The position numbers and the translations under genes were made by a program. From contig CM055103.1 of assembly GCA_029204225.1 (NCBI GenBank), positions 56,377,078-56,441,077 of the forward strand: DNA of 64,000 nucleotides. The letters are read 5' to 3'. The notes beneath the pieces are model-generated. The model did no database searches, had not been told where the DNA came from, and saw nothing but the letters and a program-made list of their open reading frames with translations. This DNA is from Diphasiastrum complanatum. Taxonomy: Eukaryota > Streptophyta > Lycopodiopsida > Lycopodiales > Lycopodiaceae. Shown here in pieces: positions 11,281 through 20,789 of the stretch (positions are counted from its first letter, which is position 1; each line of letters opens with the position of its first letter).

Positions 11281-12364
11281 GGGCAATAGACAAAATAGAC
11301 TTTACAAGCTTAATGCATTTGTTACGTCCAACAAGAGGAATGAAATGGATGTTGGTGGTTCTCTCAACTTTCAAAAGTCAATTTCTAGCATCAATAAGAT
11401 TGGTAGATCTTATGCAAAGTCTAAAGGGCTTCCTTATGCTAGATCTAGGTTGAGATCTAATGAGCTTCTTGGAGATAGTTATTGTTGTGCTAACTTGGCA
11501 ACTTTTGGTGAATCTATGATCAATGTTTTGGATCCATTGGATCTTGAAGATGGACTCGTGCTACCTACTAGTCAAATGGAGTCATGTGGTGCTAAATTAG
11601 TATCATGTCTGAACTCTTCTACTCATAAATTTCCAAGTCTTGGTGGCTCTTCAATGGAACTACATGGCAAGTGCAAAAATGAAAAAGGTAAGAAGAGATC
11701 TAACTTAATCAATGGAGGTGATGAAAACTCTTATTTGGAAACGGTTGTTGCTAATGACTCATTTACTCATTTGGAAAAAGATGGTGCTTTGAGCATGTTT
11801 GAAAAAAACGTTTCTTTTGCATCTTTAAGTGATGAGTCCAAGAAAGTCATTTGTGCAACAAGTGGTGTCACATGTATTCATAAAGAAAGTAGATCAAAAG
11901 GTTCTATCATGAGACTTGGTGAGGAAGATCTCAAGTCAAAAGGGAGAGATGAATGTGAAGTGTTCAAAGTAGGATGTACTTTGAATGATGCTTTTGTGAA
12001 TGATAGTGAGGGTTCATTACCATTACCTACATCATTGATTAGAAGTCCAGGTTTGACAAGAAAAAGTACTTCAATCATTCTTATGTTGAAGGGTATTCTT
12101 TTCATGGCTTCTAATGTGCGAGATTCTTCCATTTCTTATGATGCAACTATCAAGAGGGAGATTGCTAACTTTTGTGGTGTGATCATTAAGAGGGAGTCTT
12201 GTGAAGGAAAGGGCAAAGGAAGAGTGACTCTTGGGAATATCCAAGGCATGGATCTTACATCTATTCATCAACTCAAAGGATGCTATGATTGTGGTGGAGT
12301 GTTCATGCATGATCAAGATGGCAAAAGGTTGGATGAAGAAGACTACATGGAGCAACTCAAGTAG
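11270..12364 (+). CDS. Copia-B replacement ORF 1, unidentified (364 codons)
   Basis: An uninterrupted frame where pol should begin. Only the first residues (NRLYKLNAFV) resemble copia sequence, the KLYKLDAFV stretch upstream of integrase. The rest is Ser/Lys/Gly-rich with scattered Cys and no recognised domain. At about residues 86-102 it has VLDPLDLEDGLVLPTS, which resembles VLHPLDLGDGIVINAS in ORF 2. No signal peptide or clear membrane span is seen. It could be captured host sequence, an element-specific protein or a chance long frame. A frame of this length in AT-rich decayed DNA suggests recent coding constraint, but that is inference. Confidence 0.5.
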   Translation: MISRGNRQNRLYKLNAFVTSNKRNEMDVGGSLNFQKSISSINKIGRSYAKSKGLPYARSRLRSNELLGDSYCCANLATFGESMINVLDPLDLEDGLVLPTSQMESCGAKLVSCLNSSTHKFPSLGGSSMELHGKCKNEKGKKRSNLINGGDENSYLETVVANDSFTHLEKDGALSMFEKNVSFASLSDESKKVICATSGVTCIHKESRSKGSIMRLGEEDLKSKGRDECEVFKVGCTLNDAFVNDSEGSLPLPTSLIRSPGLTRKSTSIILMLKGILFMASNVRDSSISYDATIKREIANFCGVIIKRESCEGKGKGRVTLGNIQGMDLTSIHQLKGCYDCGGVFMHDQDGKRLDEEDYMEQLK

Positions 12365-12664
12365 CAATTTTTTCAAGGCAAGGAAGATTTCATTGGTGAG
12401 CTCATTGAGGTTTGATTTGAATTCAAATGGGCTGGTTTGATTAGGTTTGATACTCAGCTTCATCTACTCTACTTCATGTTGGATAGGATTGTAGAAATCT
12501 ATCTTTTGGTTTATGATGGTGACATTGTTTTCACTAACTATAGTAAAAGGTTAAAATCAAGCAATGATGAGATCTTGTGGGATGTTAATCATGTGTTTGA
12601 GAGGGAGTATCTTTAGAGGTTCAGATCTGAAGATGTTTATAAATGCAAAGTCCTTGTTGTTTTA
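12365..12664 (+). other. Gap between Copia-B ORFs 1 and 2
   Basis: Decayed coding-like sequence with stops. A stretch near 12491-12545 reads EIYLLVYDGDIVFTN, which faintly recalls the copia RT catalytic block LLVYVDDII. Flanking RT motifs are absent, so identity is unproven. Confidence 0.35.
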
Positions 12665-13294
12665 TTGGAAGATCAAGATGTTGATCTTGAATTGCTTCAT
12701 CAACACCAAGAGGCAAGCATCAATTGGAAGCTAGTCAAAAGCATCAAAGGGGAGCCACATGGGCAAAGAATTTTGGATCTATTTTTACAAGTTCTTGAAG
12801 GTTCAAGTAAGGTTCTTGGGACAGCAATGAAGTGTCCTTTTACTCTACCTTACCTCATGTATGAACATTGTCATGTCAATGTGTTGGAATTGTCAAAAGT
12901 CAATGAAACTAGTTCCATAGTTTTGCATCCTTTGGATCTTGGAGATGGAATAGTTATCAATGCTAGCTTTTATGATCAAGTACATGCATTCATTCAAATC
13001 TTGAAAGATATTGAAGTGGTCAATATGTTTACTTTTGAGCAAAGTTCAAGATCTAGCATCCTAGTGTTGGCAAATTGGCAAATTGTTGACAATGTAGGAT
13101 CAAGGGTTGTATGCAAATATTTTGGAGATACTTCAAGTATCTCAAGTTTAGGCTTTGCTCATTCAAATGGAACAGAGAACACATCATTTTGGCATTCATT
13201 CACTCAAGGCTTTCATGGATTGGCGATCTACAAAGGCAAGGTGGTGATGGAGGTTCATTCATGGAGATACATGGTGCATTCACTATGGGCATAG
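12665..13294 (+). CDS. Copia-B replacement ORF 2, unidentified (209 codons)
   Basis: An open frame with a Glu/His-rich start (LELLHQHQEASINW), a middle containing VLHPLDLGDGIVINAS, and a hydrophobic C-terminal half. No integrase, RT or RNase H motif can be seen and I do not recognise a family. The PLDL motif links it to ORF 1, so the two may be parts of one original protein or tandem relatives. The chosen start is only the first in-frame codon; the original frame may begin further upstream, past a stop near 12614. Confidence 0.45.
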   Translation: MEDQDVDLELLHQHQEASINWKLVKSIKGEPHGQRILDLFLQVLEGSSKVLGTAMKCPFTLPYLMYEHCHVNVLELSKVNETSSIVLHPLDLGDGIVINASFYDQVHAFIQILKDIEVVNMFTFEQSSRSSILVLANWQIVDNVGSRVVCKYFGDTSSISSLGFAHSNGTENTSFWHSFTQGFHGLAIYKGKVVMEVHSWRYMVHSLWA

Positions 13295-13617
13295 TGGAAT
13301 GTGGAGGAGGCATGCAAACACTTGTTGGTTACTTTCACTTACAACTTGTTTGCTACTGTTTTACAGAGAATTCAAAGGTGGATACATGGAGGAATACTTT
13401 CATTATGATTCTATGTTCTTTTACATGTATCTTGTTCACCTTTATATGTAAAATTGATGTAAGAAATAGTGAAGCATCCTATATGGACACTATTATCTAT
13501 ATCAATTATGTTGTATTTCATATTGCACATATTAGAACACTTGAGAAGAGATATATTATCATGATGGAGATCATTCTTAGGTTGGAGCAAAGTAGTGTTG
13601 TAAAACTAGCAAGTTAA
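13111..13617 (+). CDS. Copia-B replacement ORF 3 with a pol-like C-terminus
   Basis: This frame overlaps ORF 2 in another phase. Its useful part is the C-terminal half, after about 13340. It holds a hydrophobic segment (FIMILCSFTCILFTFI) and ends VVKLAS followed by a stop and the PPT. Copia-F pol ends LKLASNVEEGV at the same place relative to its PPT. The last codons are therefore retained pol sequence, and the segment before them is foreign to it. Confidence 0.45.
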   Translation: MQIFWRYFKYLKFRLCSFKWNREHIILAFIHSRLSWIGDLQRQGGDGGSFMEIHGAFTMGIVECGGGMQTLVGYFHLQLVCYCFTENSKVDTWRNTFIMILCSFTCILFTFICKIDVRNSEASYMDTIIYINYVVFHIAHIRTLEKRYIIMMEIILRLEQSSVVKLAS

Positions 13618-13630
13618 GTTGAAGAGGGAG
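13618..13630 (+). other. Copia-B polypurine tract
   Basis: GTTGAAGAGGGAG directly precedes the 3' LTR start TGTGAAAATTG. Copia-F has the same tract and LTR start on the minus strand near 61311. Confidence 0.85.
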
Positions 13631-14284
13631 TGTGAAAATTGTCAACATTTCCTAACTAGTTTGAGGCCTAAATTGGCAATTTTTGTACATAGTTTTGGAT
13701 CTAAACTTTCACACGTGTGAAAGAGGCCTAGATAATTTTATTTTAGTATATATTTCATATTGAAGAAGTCTCAAACTTCAGGACCTTTGAAATGACACCA
13801 AAATCATGTTATTTGGACATATAGGCCAAAATTGGCTATTTTAGGCTACTGGTGCCCTAAAATTGGGTTCTAAGTTCTAGAGAGAGGAGAGAAGTCATCT
13901 CTCTCACCTATATTAGGCTCAAACTTGTGGAGAACAGGTTGCAAAAACTTATTGTATTGTTGAGAGAGATGAATAGATAATTGTCATAGTTTCTTCCTCC
14001 ATTGAGAACATTTCTTTGTGTATTGTCTTCAAGCTTTTGTGTATGATCTTAAGAGGTTTCCAAAAGTGGTATGCTACAATTGTAGGGCTGGTATGCTATT
14101 GTTTTTGGCTGTCATCAGTACCTTTTATTAGCTTCTTTTGTCTCTTGAATGCTTTGTCAAGTTCATGTGTATCAAAGGTAGCATTAGGATGCTTTGCCAT
14201 TTCTAGCTTTTGTAGCTTGTTGTGCAAAGATCTTAGCCAAGTATTTTGGGAGTTTGGATCCATTCAAGATCCAATATTTTCACA
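13631..14284 (+). mobile_element. Copia-B 3' LTR (654 bp)
   Basis: It starts TGTGAAAATTGTCAAC and ends CAATATTTTCACA. It has a single copy of the block duplicated in the 5' LTR and an intact CTTTCACACGTGTGAAAG palindrome at 13706-13723. The next bases ACGCC are the target duplication partner of ATGCC at 7853. Confidence 0.93.
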
Positions 14285-15030
14285 ACGCCCACACAATTCA
14301 AAGACTACGATCATTGTTGGTGGAGTACAAGGATTGTTTTGTCTAGAATTACAGTGATCTAAAGGGCATTCCACCAATAGTAGTCCAACACACCATACCC
14401 TTGGTAGATGGAGCAGTCCCCAAGGTGAGTCGTTACTATTGCTGCAACTCGAACTACACGGAGCTGATCAAGCAAAAATTGTAGAAGCTGTTAGATGTGG
14501 ATTTCATTTACAAAATCGAGCACACTGATGGGTATCATCGATAGTTATAGTACCCAAGAAGAATGGTAAACTACGGATCTGTGTGAATCTGAAGGCGCTA
14601 AATGCAATCACCAAAAAAGATCATTTTTCTTTGCCCTTTACGAAAAGTGTCTTTGGCAGAGTAGCTAGGGTCGAAGCCTACAGTTATTTGGATGGCTTCA
14701 GCGGTTACAACCAAGTGAAGATAGCACCCCAAGACCAGCATAAGACAACATTCGCCACGGAATGGGGAACCTATAAGGTGATGCCATTCGGACTTTGCAA
14801 TGCCCCAAGAACTTTCCAGCGAGTCATGCAGGCGGCATTCAAAGAGTGTTTGCATAAATTTCTGAAGATTTTCTTGGACGATCTATGCGTGCATGGACCA
14901 AACTCTGAACACTTATCCAATCTGGAGAAGGTGCTACAAAAATCGCGAATTTCAGATCTCCTTGAATCCAAAAAAATGTCAATTTTGGATTACACATGGC
15001 TTGATTCTCGACCATATAGTATCTAGACAT
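14285..15030 (+). pseudogene. Gypsy-1 reverse transcriptase
   Basis: This resumes Gypsy-1 after Copia-B. A decayed lead contains KGIPPIVVQHTIPLVDG, followed by the RT fingers and palm: LRICVNLKALNAITKKDHF, YSYLDGFSGYNQVKI (first catalytic Asp), FGLCNAPRTFQRVM and the catalytic block FLDDLCVHG (LDD in place of the usual YxDD or MDD). Frameshifts occur before 14583 and after about 14940. RT copies element RNA into DNA in the virus-like particle; this copy is inactive. Confidence 0.9.
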
Positions 15031-15790
15031 GGGATCACCACAAACCTATCAGGATCATTGTTGATCTACCACCACCAGGAACGATCCGCGAGGTTTACAT
15101 CTTTATGGGTCATGCTAACTATTACATGATCTTCATTCTAGATTTTGCAGAGTTAGCACGGCCAATTTACAAGATCACAACGGAACCACATTGGAATGAG
15201 AAAGCCCTAAAGGTTTTCCAAAAACTTAAAGATGCATTGGTTTCAGCACCAATCCTATGTCCACCCAATTGGTCCATTGAGTTTCATGTGCATACGAACG
15301 CATCGAAGTATGCAATTGGAACAGTCTTAATCCAGCCAGGAGAACACAAAAAAAGATTTTTCGATCCGATTTGCAAGTCGACATCTCAGTAATACAGAAA
15401 TGAGTTATTCAACCATAGAGCAAGAGGCACTGACAATGATATATTCGGTTAAGAAGTTTCGGCATTACCTGATGGCCACTCATTTTGCCTTTTATACGGA
15501 CCATCAACCCTTGCTCTATCTTGTTAACAAAACCTGCAACACAGGGAGAATCACTCGAGCGACTACTTCTGTTGTTAGAGTTTGATTTTTGGATAGTAGT
15601 TCGCAAAGGAAAACAACACTACATGGCAGATCATATGTTGCGGATCAAGGGGAAGGAGGTTGCAACCCAACTCGACGATGAGCTGCCTGATGCTGTCTTA
15701 TTTTACGTAGACATACTACTGGAATGGGCTACTGACATAGTTGATTATCTAATGAGGGGCCAACTAGACAAATCGCTACCAAAGGCAGAT
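15031..15790 (+). pseudogene. Gypsy-1 RT connection and RNase H
   Basis: Broken frames carry the RT thumb/connection segment (LARPIYKITTEPHWNEKALKV) and RNase H landmarks. HVHTNASKYAIGTVLIQPG replaces the usual VDASxxAxGxVL, with the first catalytic Asp changed to Asn. Further on are YSTIEQEALTMIYSVKKFRHYL and FYTDHQPLLYL. At least two frameshifts and several stops are visible. Confidence 0.85.
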
Positions 15791-16937
15791 TAGCGAAAAT
15801 TGATCTTGAAAGCAGGACCTTATTAGCTGATTGCCGGCCAATTGTACCGAAGAGGATCAGATGGGATACTTCAGCAGTGTATTCTTCCTCTTGAGGCCAC
15901 CCAGATCATTTTGCTTTCAGTTGAAGGCATGGGTGGAAGCCTTTTTGCATCCGATATTACCATTCGCAAGATCTTACAATTAGGGTGCTGGTGGCCAATG
16001 ATTCACAAGGATACGGAGGAATACCTGAGGAAATGCGATGTGTGCCAAAGGGCAGGGAGACCAAAGAGATTGAATTATGACCTTTTGCACCCGATCTTAG
16101 CCCAAGCAGCATTTGAAAAGTGGGGATTTGATTACATTGGTCCAACTCATCCTGCAACAAAAAAGTACCCAGGCTCGATACATAATCGTGGCCACCGACT
16201 ACCTCACCAAGTGGGTAGAAGCCAAGGTAGTAAGAGTAGTTGATGCTAGGACCACTGCCAAGTTTCTCTTTGAAAATATCATTATGTGCTTTGGATGCCT
16301 GGTGGAGATAGTCCGCGATCGCGGGAGTCATTTCATCAATGAGACCATCAAGGTCCTGTTGGAGAAATTCTTCGTGATTCATAGAACCAGTACGTCTTAT
16401 TGTCTTCACGGTAATGGGCAAGCAGAATCATCCAATAAGATCCTCTATAGCATGCTCACGAAAACAGTTGAAGCTAGCAGATCGGATTGGAAACACAAGT
16501 TGCATGTTGCTCTATGGGCATTCATGACATCATATAAGGGAAGTACTGATCAAATGTCATTCCAATTGGTATATGGTCAGGATGCTGTAATGCCAATAGA
16601 AGTTTTAGTCCCTTCATTAAGGATTGCCACAACGCAACGTCTTGATGAATCCAGATCTCTACAATTATGCCACGAAGCTCTGCATAAGCTCTATGAAACA
16701 CGCTTACTAGCTGTGCATGCACTGGCAGCTAAAAAGGAAAGACGCAAAACATGGCACAATCGTAGGTTACAAAAGAAGAATCTTCATTCCGGAGATCTAG
16801 ACCTGATGTATAAAACCAAGGCAATCAAGGGAAAATTAAAATTCATAGGCGAAGGTCCTTATCAGATCAAAGAAATTCTTAATCATGGAACTGTGAATAT
16901 GGAGAAGCTAGATGTGACACTTTCAACACACTCATGA
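15791..16937 (+). pseudogene. Gypsy-1 integrase
   Basis: The N-terminal zinc module has CDVCQ intact, but the expected leading His of the HEG motif reads Val (SVEGMGGSLFA). After a frameshift near 16150, the 274-codon frame supplies the catalytic core: Asp in ATDYLTKW, Asp in VRDRGSHF, Glu in GNGQAESSNK. It then has YGQDAVMPIEV and a C-terminal GPY-like segment (GDLDLMYKTKAIKGKLKFIGEGPYQI). No chromodomain follows, consistent with the Tat/Athila branch. Confidence 0.9.
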
Positions 16938-17427
16938 ACGGTAGCTGGTTGCACAAGTACTAGCCACCGCAGTGAGACAGATCCAGGTTGGTGGTGGCAT
17001 GTTACAAAAAGTTTATCTGTTCGGCCATCACAACTAGATCTAGGAAGATCAAGCCAGATCCAGCCAGATCTAGCGAGATCAGAGAAGATCCAACAAGATC
17101 CAAGAGAGATCCAGATCCAGATAGGATAAAGAGCAAAGCAGATCATCAGATTGCACCAATAAGGCCTCCAATTTGTAGATCAGAGACCTCGATCTCAAAA
17201 ACCATGGCAAAATAAGGACAAAATTAACCAAAACTGATGCATCTGCTACCAAATATCTATCAAAACTTCCAGAGAGTTACTAATAGTCAAATCTAACATG
17301 GATGTAGCAGATTATCAGTTTGCAAAAGTTAAAAATCAGAGAATCTCAAGACCTCGTCAAAAAACACTCTAGAAGAGCACGTTTTTCATGATTTTTGGAG
17401 ATTCCCTGAGAAATAGCTCTTGAAACT
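16938..17427 (+). repeat. Gypsy-1 3' region with GATC-rich low-complexity block
   Basis: About 17030-17130 is built of irregular AGATCCA and AGATCTAG units. Beyond it is AT-rich sequence with no gene, PPT or LTR that I can place. The foldback element begins at 17428. Confidence 0.6.
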
Positions 17428-18550
17428 CATTAGGGCCCTTCTTGAACTCAAAAGGGGCCTCTTCCTTGCCCAAACAAGTTTGATAATCTGGATTAATTAA
17501 CTTGTTAATAGTCCTATGTGGCAATTCACCTTGGGTTTAGCTTGAGTTAAAGCCTAGTCACATAGGTTGCATTTGAACCTAGTATATCAAATAAATAAAG
17601 ATTGAAATTTAATGTTTGTAAAAAGATTTATTTAATTTTAAATTTGTGAAGTGTTGGAATTTTTTTAACACTTCATTCGTATATTTTTTAGGCTTGTTTT
17701 GGAGAGAAACGAGGTTGCAAATTTTTTTGCATTTCATTTTAAAATGTGAATTAAAAACATGGTACAAGGGGAGTACCCCCCTTGTACCATTAAAAAAAAA
17801 AAAATTGAAATGCAAAGGGGGAGTACCCCCCCCGTTGCCTTCCATGCTCCCTCTTGCACAACCATTGTCTCCGCTGTTGTGCAGGACTCTTGCTCACAAT
17901 GCTCCCTTAGGGCCGCTAACCCGGCTCGGCGCCCACCTCCCGACAACTGGGTGGTACAAGGGTACAAAAGACCCGAGCTAAGAGGGAGGTGCTCGGGTGC
18001 GTACCTGGGTTCTCCCGCGATTTGGGCGCCGAACCGGGCCAGCAGCCCTAAGGGGGGTTGCAAGCAGCAGCATGGCCGTGCAGGAGGGAGCGGGGATGGG
18101 GGGGGGGTGTAACCCCCTCCCTCCCCCCTTCTACATTTCAAATTTTTTTTGTAATGGTACAAGGGGGGGTACCCCCCTTGTACCATGTTTTTAATCCACA
18201 TTTCAAGATGAAATACAAAAAAATTTGCAACCCAGTTTCTTTCCAAAACAAGCCTAAAAAAAATACTGATGAAGTGTAAAAAAATTTCAGCACTTCACAA
18301 ATTCAAAATTCAAATTTGTGCCTTGCTTTTGAGGGTGACATTGTCATCAATAAGGGGCTATGGGGAGTATAGTTATAGTGTGGTTAGTGGGTGAGTTAGA
18401 TTTTGAGGAATTCATCTAAGCCATTGGATGTGCCATGTCATATGGACCATTCTATCTCAATTTTCACTCTTTTATTGGTACACATGTCATCATTAACACT
18501 AATTATAACTAGTAAAGAGGCCCTTTTTGAGTCCAAAAAGGGCCCTAATG
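17428..18550. mobile_element. Foldback-type DNA element with long inverted repeats
   Basis: Outer inverted ends: CATTAGGGCCCTTCTTGAAC at 17428 matches the complement of the 18513-18550 end. Longer inner arms (about 17635-17830 and 18120-18310) match for roughly 190 bp. Each arm carries its own smaller palindrome built on GGTACAAGGGGG/CCCCCTTGTACC. The core (about 17830-18120) is markedly GC-rich and itself partly self-complementary, with GGGCGCCGAACCGGG answering CCCGGCTCGGCGCCC. No transposase is encoded. A TA dinucleotide lies at each outer end; no longer target duplication is clear. Frames in this block arise from the palindromes and are not genes. Confidence 0.75.
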
Positions 18551-19015
18551 TGAACATCACTAGATCTGACCCAGATGCATCTATGAAAATCTCTGCAAGA
18601 GTTACTGATGGAAAAGCCATCATTTTTTAATGTATGTGAGGGTTCCAAGAAGCAGAATATGAGTATCTAATGGGAATCAAAACGAAGTGAGATAATTTTC
18701 TCCCACCAATATTCTTTGATCCAAATAAGGCATTAGAATCAGAGAAAGTGGAAGATCAGCTTCCAGTAGCTCAAGTTTACTATCGAGCCACATTCCTTGG
18801 CGATCCTTGGACGCGTAGATTCCAAGCGTGGGTTGACCAAAGCTGGCTCACAGGAGTCTACAAGTCACTTCACACGCCCAAGGACTTGAAGAAGATAGAC
18901 CGAATAAGCTTTATGGAAGATGTCACTGGCTACTTGATCCACTAGAGGCGGGCCAAGAAGACTTTATACTGCCAAGGGACCAGCACTACTTCAGGTCGTG
19001 GGTCCTGTTGGGGGT
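18551..19015 (+). pseudogene. Unidentified coding fragment
   Basis: A frame at 18748-18945 (MEDQLPVAQVYYRATFLGDPWTRRFQAWVD...) extends upstream past a stop to about 18660 (FLPPIFFDPNKALESEK). Composition is protein-like, with Trp and charged residues, but I recognise no family. The preceding bases near 18590 resemble the GCAAGAGTTAC motif of the Gypsy-1 leader, so it may belong to a gypsy remnant. Confidence 0.35.
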
Positions 19016-19530
19016 ATTCCCAACATAGAACGAATATACGAAAATGAGTCAATAAATGTGTTGCGAGGGCATGGCTTCCTACAGTTATAAGCCCATGACA
19101 CAATGAGCATGCGAGACGATTGTAAATAGAAATAATGGACTTGGGCCCCTTGTAATTAAAATAAAACTTGCGGCCCAAAGTCATTTTAAACTTAGAAGTC
19201 TATTATTTTAGAGCTAGGTCCAACTTTGGGCTCACATGAATCTTGTGAATTCTAATGTACTTTTTGTGGACCCTGGGATTAAGTTGGGTCCAAGATGAAT
19301 GGTTAGGATTAGTGTACTTTGGGACAAGGGCCTTCCCCATTTATAAAAAAGCACCTCATGTACTCTATTTGGATGCTTAATGAGAAGGAGAAAACTCTAC
19401 CAATTTTTGGAGAGAAGCATCCTCACTTGCTATTCGCTACTTGCTAATGTGCTTGATTGTGTTTTCCTTTTGCTCTCAAGTTTGTAAGTTTTTGGTTTTC
19501 TTAGTTAAAGTTTTTGCATTAGCAAGCACA
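19016..19530. mobile_element. Candidate gypsy LTR (about 515 bp)
   Basis: It begins with a 20-bp near-palindrome, TGTTGGGGGTATTCCCAACA, and ends AAGCACA. Inside, CCATTTATAAAAAAGC near 19338 is a plausible plus-strand TATA box. Nine bases after the end is TGGAATCAAAGC, a two-mismatch version of the Met PBS, favouring plus orientation. Neighbouring coding pieces run on the minus strand, so orientation is unsettled and only one copy is present. Confidence 0.45.
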
Positions 19531-19905
19531 AGGAAGTGTGGAATCAAAGCCCATATTGAGAGTGAGTGACAATGTGGAGGCGATAGTAAATGGTGGAGGT
19601 GGTGGTGGAAGTGTGAGAGCAAGTGAGGGAGTTGGGGTGGTGGAGGGTGCCTGTGTGGATAAAATCACGCCCATAGGATCAGAACTAGAAGTGCCTGTCT
19701 CAACTGAGCTGCCTGTTGCTGCCGCTACTGCTTGTCTGCGTTGTTGGCCTGGTGGAGTAAGGCCTCCTGCTACGCTAGGACCTCCTTTGGAATCTGGGAG
19801 GGCTTAAGACTCCCTCCGGATTCAGCATACTTAGCCCCGATGTCGCTGGATAAAATGTCATGAAAGACATCAGCTTCTGTGCTGATCGCCTTCTCTTTCT
19901 ACTTC
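19531..19905. other. Spacer, Gly/Pro-rich chance frame
   Basis: G/T-rich sequence gives a short glycine-rich frame (19538-19807) lacking an ATG start. I see no supportable gene here. Confidence 0.4.
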
Positions 19906-20681
19906 TTAGTTGGTGGTGCTGGTGAAACTGGTTGTGCTGTCGGTTGGGGGGGTGGCTCGCTTCTTAGTGCTCGGATAAAGATCGTCAAGTTCTTTGATGG
20001 TAGCAGCCGTCCGAGACCCCAACTGTTTGGTGACCAACATGTGGAGGAGATATCCACACTTGTTAGTTGGTTTTCTGGCTTTCAAAGCCCCACATAGCTT
20101 TTTTGCTACCTTCTCAGCCCCCTTGTAGTTTTGAGTGGGCTCGTCCATGGTGATGGTCAAAGAGAAGAGGTCGCTCAGTGGTATGCGATCCATCTTGGCA
20201 GTATGCACCTTAACCATGCTGACGAGGAGTTCTGAGACAGCCCGGAGGTGAGGATCTGTGATGAGGCGGATGACGATCCCGTCATTGGTCTGGGCAATAG
20301 TTTTGGCGTCCTCTGTCAGAAACTTTGTAAAATACTTGGCATCATAACTGTGCCCTTGCCATGGATCGTCTCTTCGAGATTAGGGAAGCCAATGCTCTGT
20401 AGATTCTCAGGAGAGACGTTGATGGTTATATAACTACCACTCTTAGAGGTAAGCTTAAAAGTCTGAAATTCATCCGAATAGGTTGAGTAGGCCGCTCAGA
20501 TTAGGCTCTCGCTCTGCTGGTCACGGAAGTGAGTCAGATCAAATCCAAGGTTTGTGAGGATATCCTTGGCCAAAATTAGCTGCTCGACGTAATTCTTGAT
20601 ACAAATCATAAAAATATCCCCTGAATAAGGCCTAGGGGGTTTAGGGCGATGCAGATAGAGCGAGGAATCATGGGAGGCCAT
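19906..20681 (-). pseudogene. Unidentified ORF downstream of a gypsy integrase tail
   Basis: ATG at 20681 starts MASHDSSLYLHRPKPPRPYSG. The frame reads to TGA near 20497, continues in phase (YSDEFQTFKLTSKSGSYI), then shifts by one base near 20325 into a frame that ends at 19906 with a Ser/Thr-rich tail. In total about 258 codons are broken by one nonsense codon and one shift. No domain is recognised. It lies on the same strand as, and after, the integrase C-terminus at 21395-21664, the position of extra (env-like) ORFs in some plant gypsy elements, but it shows no signal peptide or membrane span. A TATA-like box precedes it. Confidence 0.5.
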
Positions 20682-20789
20682 AGTAGCAGTGATTTTAGAT
20701 TGCTCTGGTAAGTTTGAAAATTTTGAAATTTTTTTGGCATGAACTCGAGAGCAAGAATTTAAAATGAATTTGTGGGGAGAAGGGTGGAG

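Larger units (their letters stand above)
7858..14284 (+). mobile_element. Copia-B, pol-less nonautonomous copia element
   Basis: Complete ends: 5' LTR 7858-8824, Met PBS, leader, gag, non-pol coding-like region, PPT, 3' LTR 13631-14284. Flanks ATGCC (7853-7857) and ACGCC (14285-14289) are a 5-bp target duplication with one C/T difference. After gag the sequence jumps from the Lys/Gly-rich tail to a short integrase-upstream remnant (RLYKLNAF), then to about 2.2 kb with no integrase, RT or RNase H motif. It rejoins a pol-like end (KLAS) and the PPT. Its LTR start and PPT match Copia-F at 60657-63997. An inverted solo LTR splits gag. Confidence 0.85.
3806..16937 (+). mobile_element. Gypsy-1, nested Ty3/gypsy element (Asp PBS, Tat/Athila-like)
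   Basis: Order on the plus strand: LTR tail (3806-3834), PBS, long leader, gag with two zinc knuckles, DGG-type protease, RT, RNase H, integrase. The Asp PBS and the protease signature DGGSGVNL fit the non-chromodomain Tat/Athila branch of plant gypsy elements. Copia-B interrupts it at 7858-14284. Reading across that insertion rejoins the protein segment VYVGEQLMP to TQFKDY in one frame, which shows that the two halves are one element. Many frameshifts and stops make it non-functional. No convincing 3' LTR is seen downstream of 16937. Confidence 0.85.

Noticed and set aside
11878-12463. Minus-strand ORFs opposite Copia-B ORF 1
   Set aside because: They are shadow frames of the plus-strand ORF with no motif or element signal.
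12491-12545. Relic RT catalytic block (LLVYDGDIVF) in Copia-B
   Set aside because: A single loose match without the neighbouring RT motifs; kept as a possibility, not as a feature.
13111-13617. Envelope-like protein in Copia-B because of a hydrophobic segment
   Set aside because: No signal peptide, no cleavage site, no paired membrane span in a sensible frame; only composition supports it.
17609-18279. Several overlapping frames of 60-170 codons on both strands
   Set aside because: They mirror one another because the region is a palindrome; no protein signature.
17428-18550. Assignment of the foldback element to Mutator, CACTA or mariner
   Set aside because: The outer ends do not give a clean 9-bp, 3-bp or longer direct duplication; a flanking TA alone is too weak.
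19538-19807. Glycine-rich ORF downstream of the candidate LTR
   Set aside because: No ATG start, low-complexity G-rich sequence, no similarity to gag.
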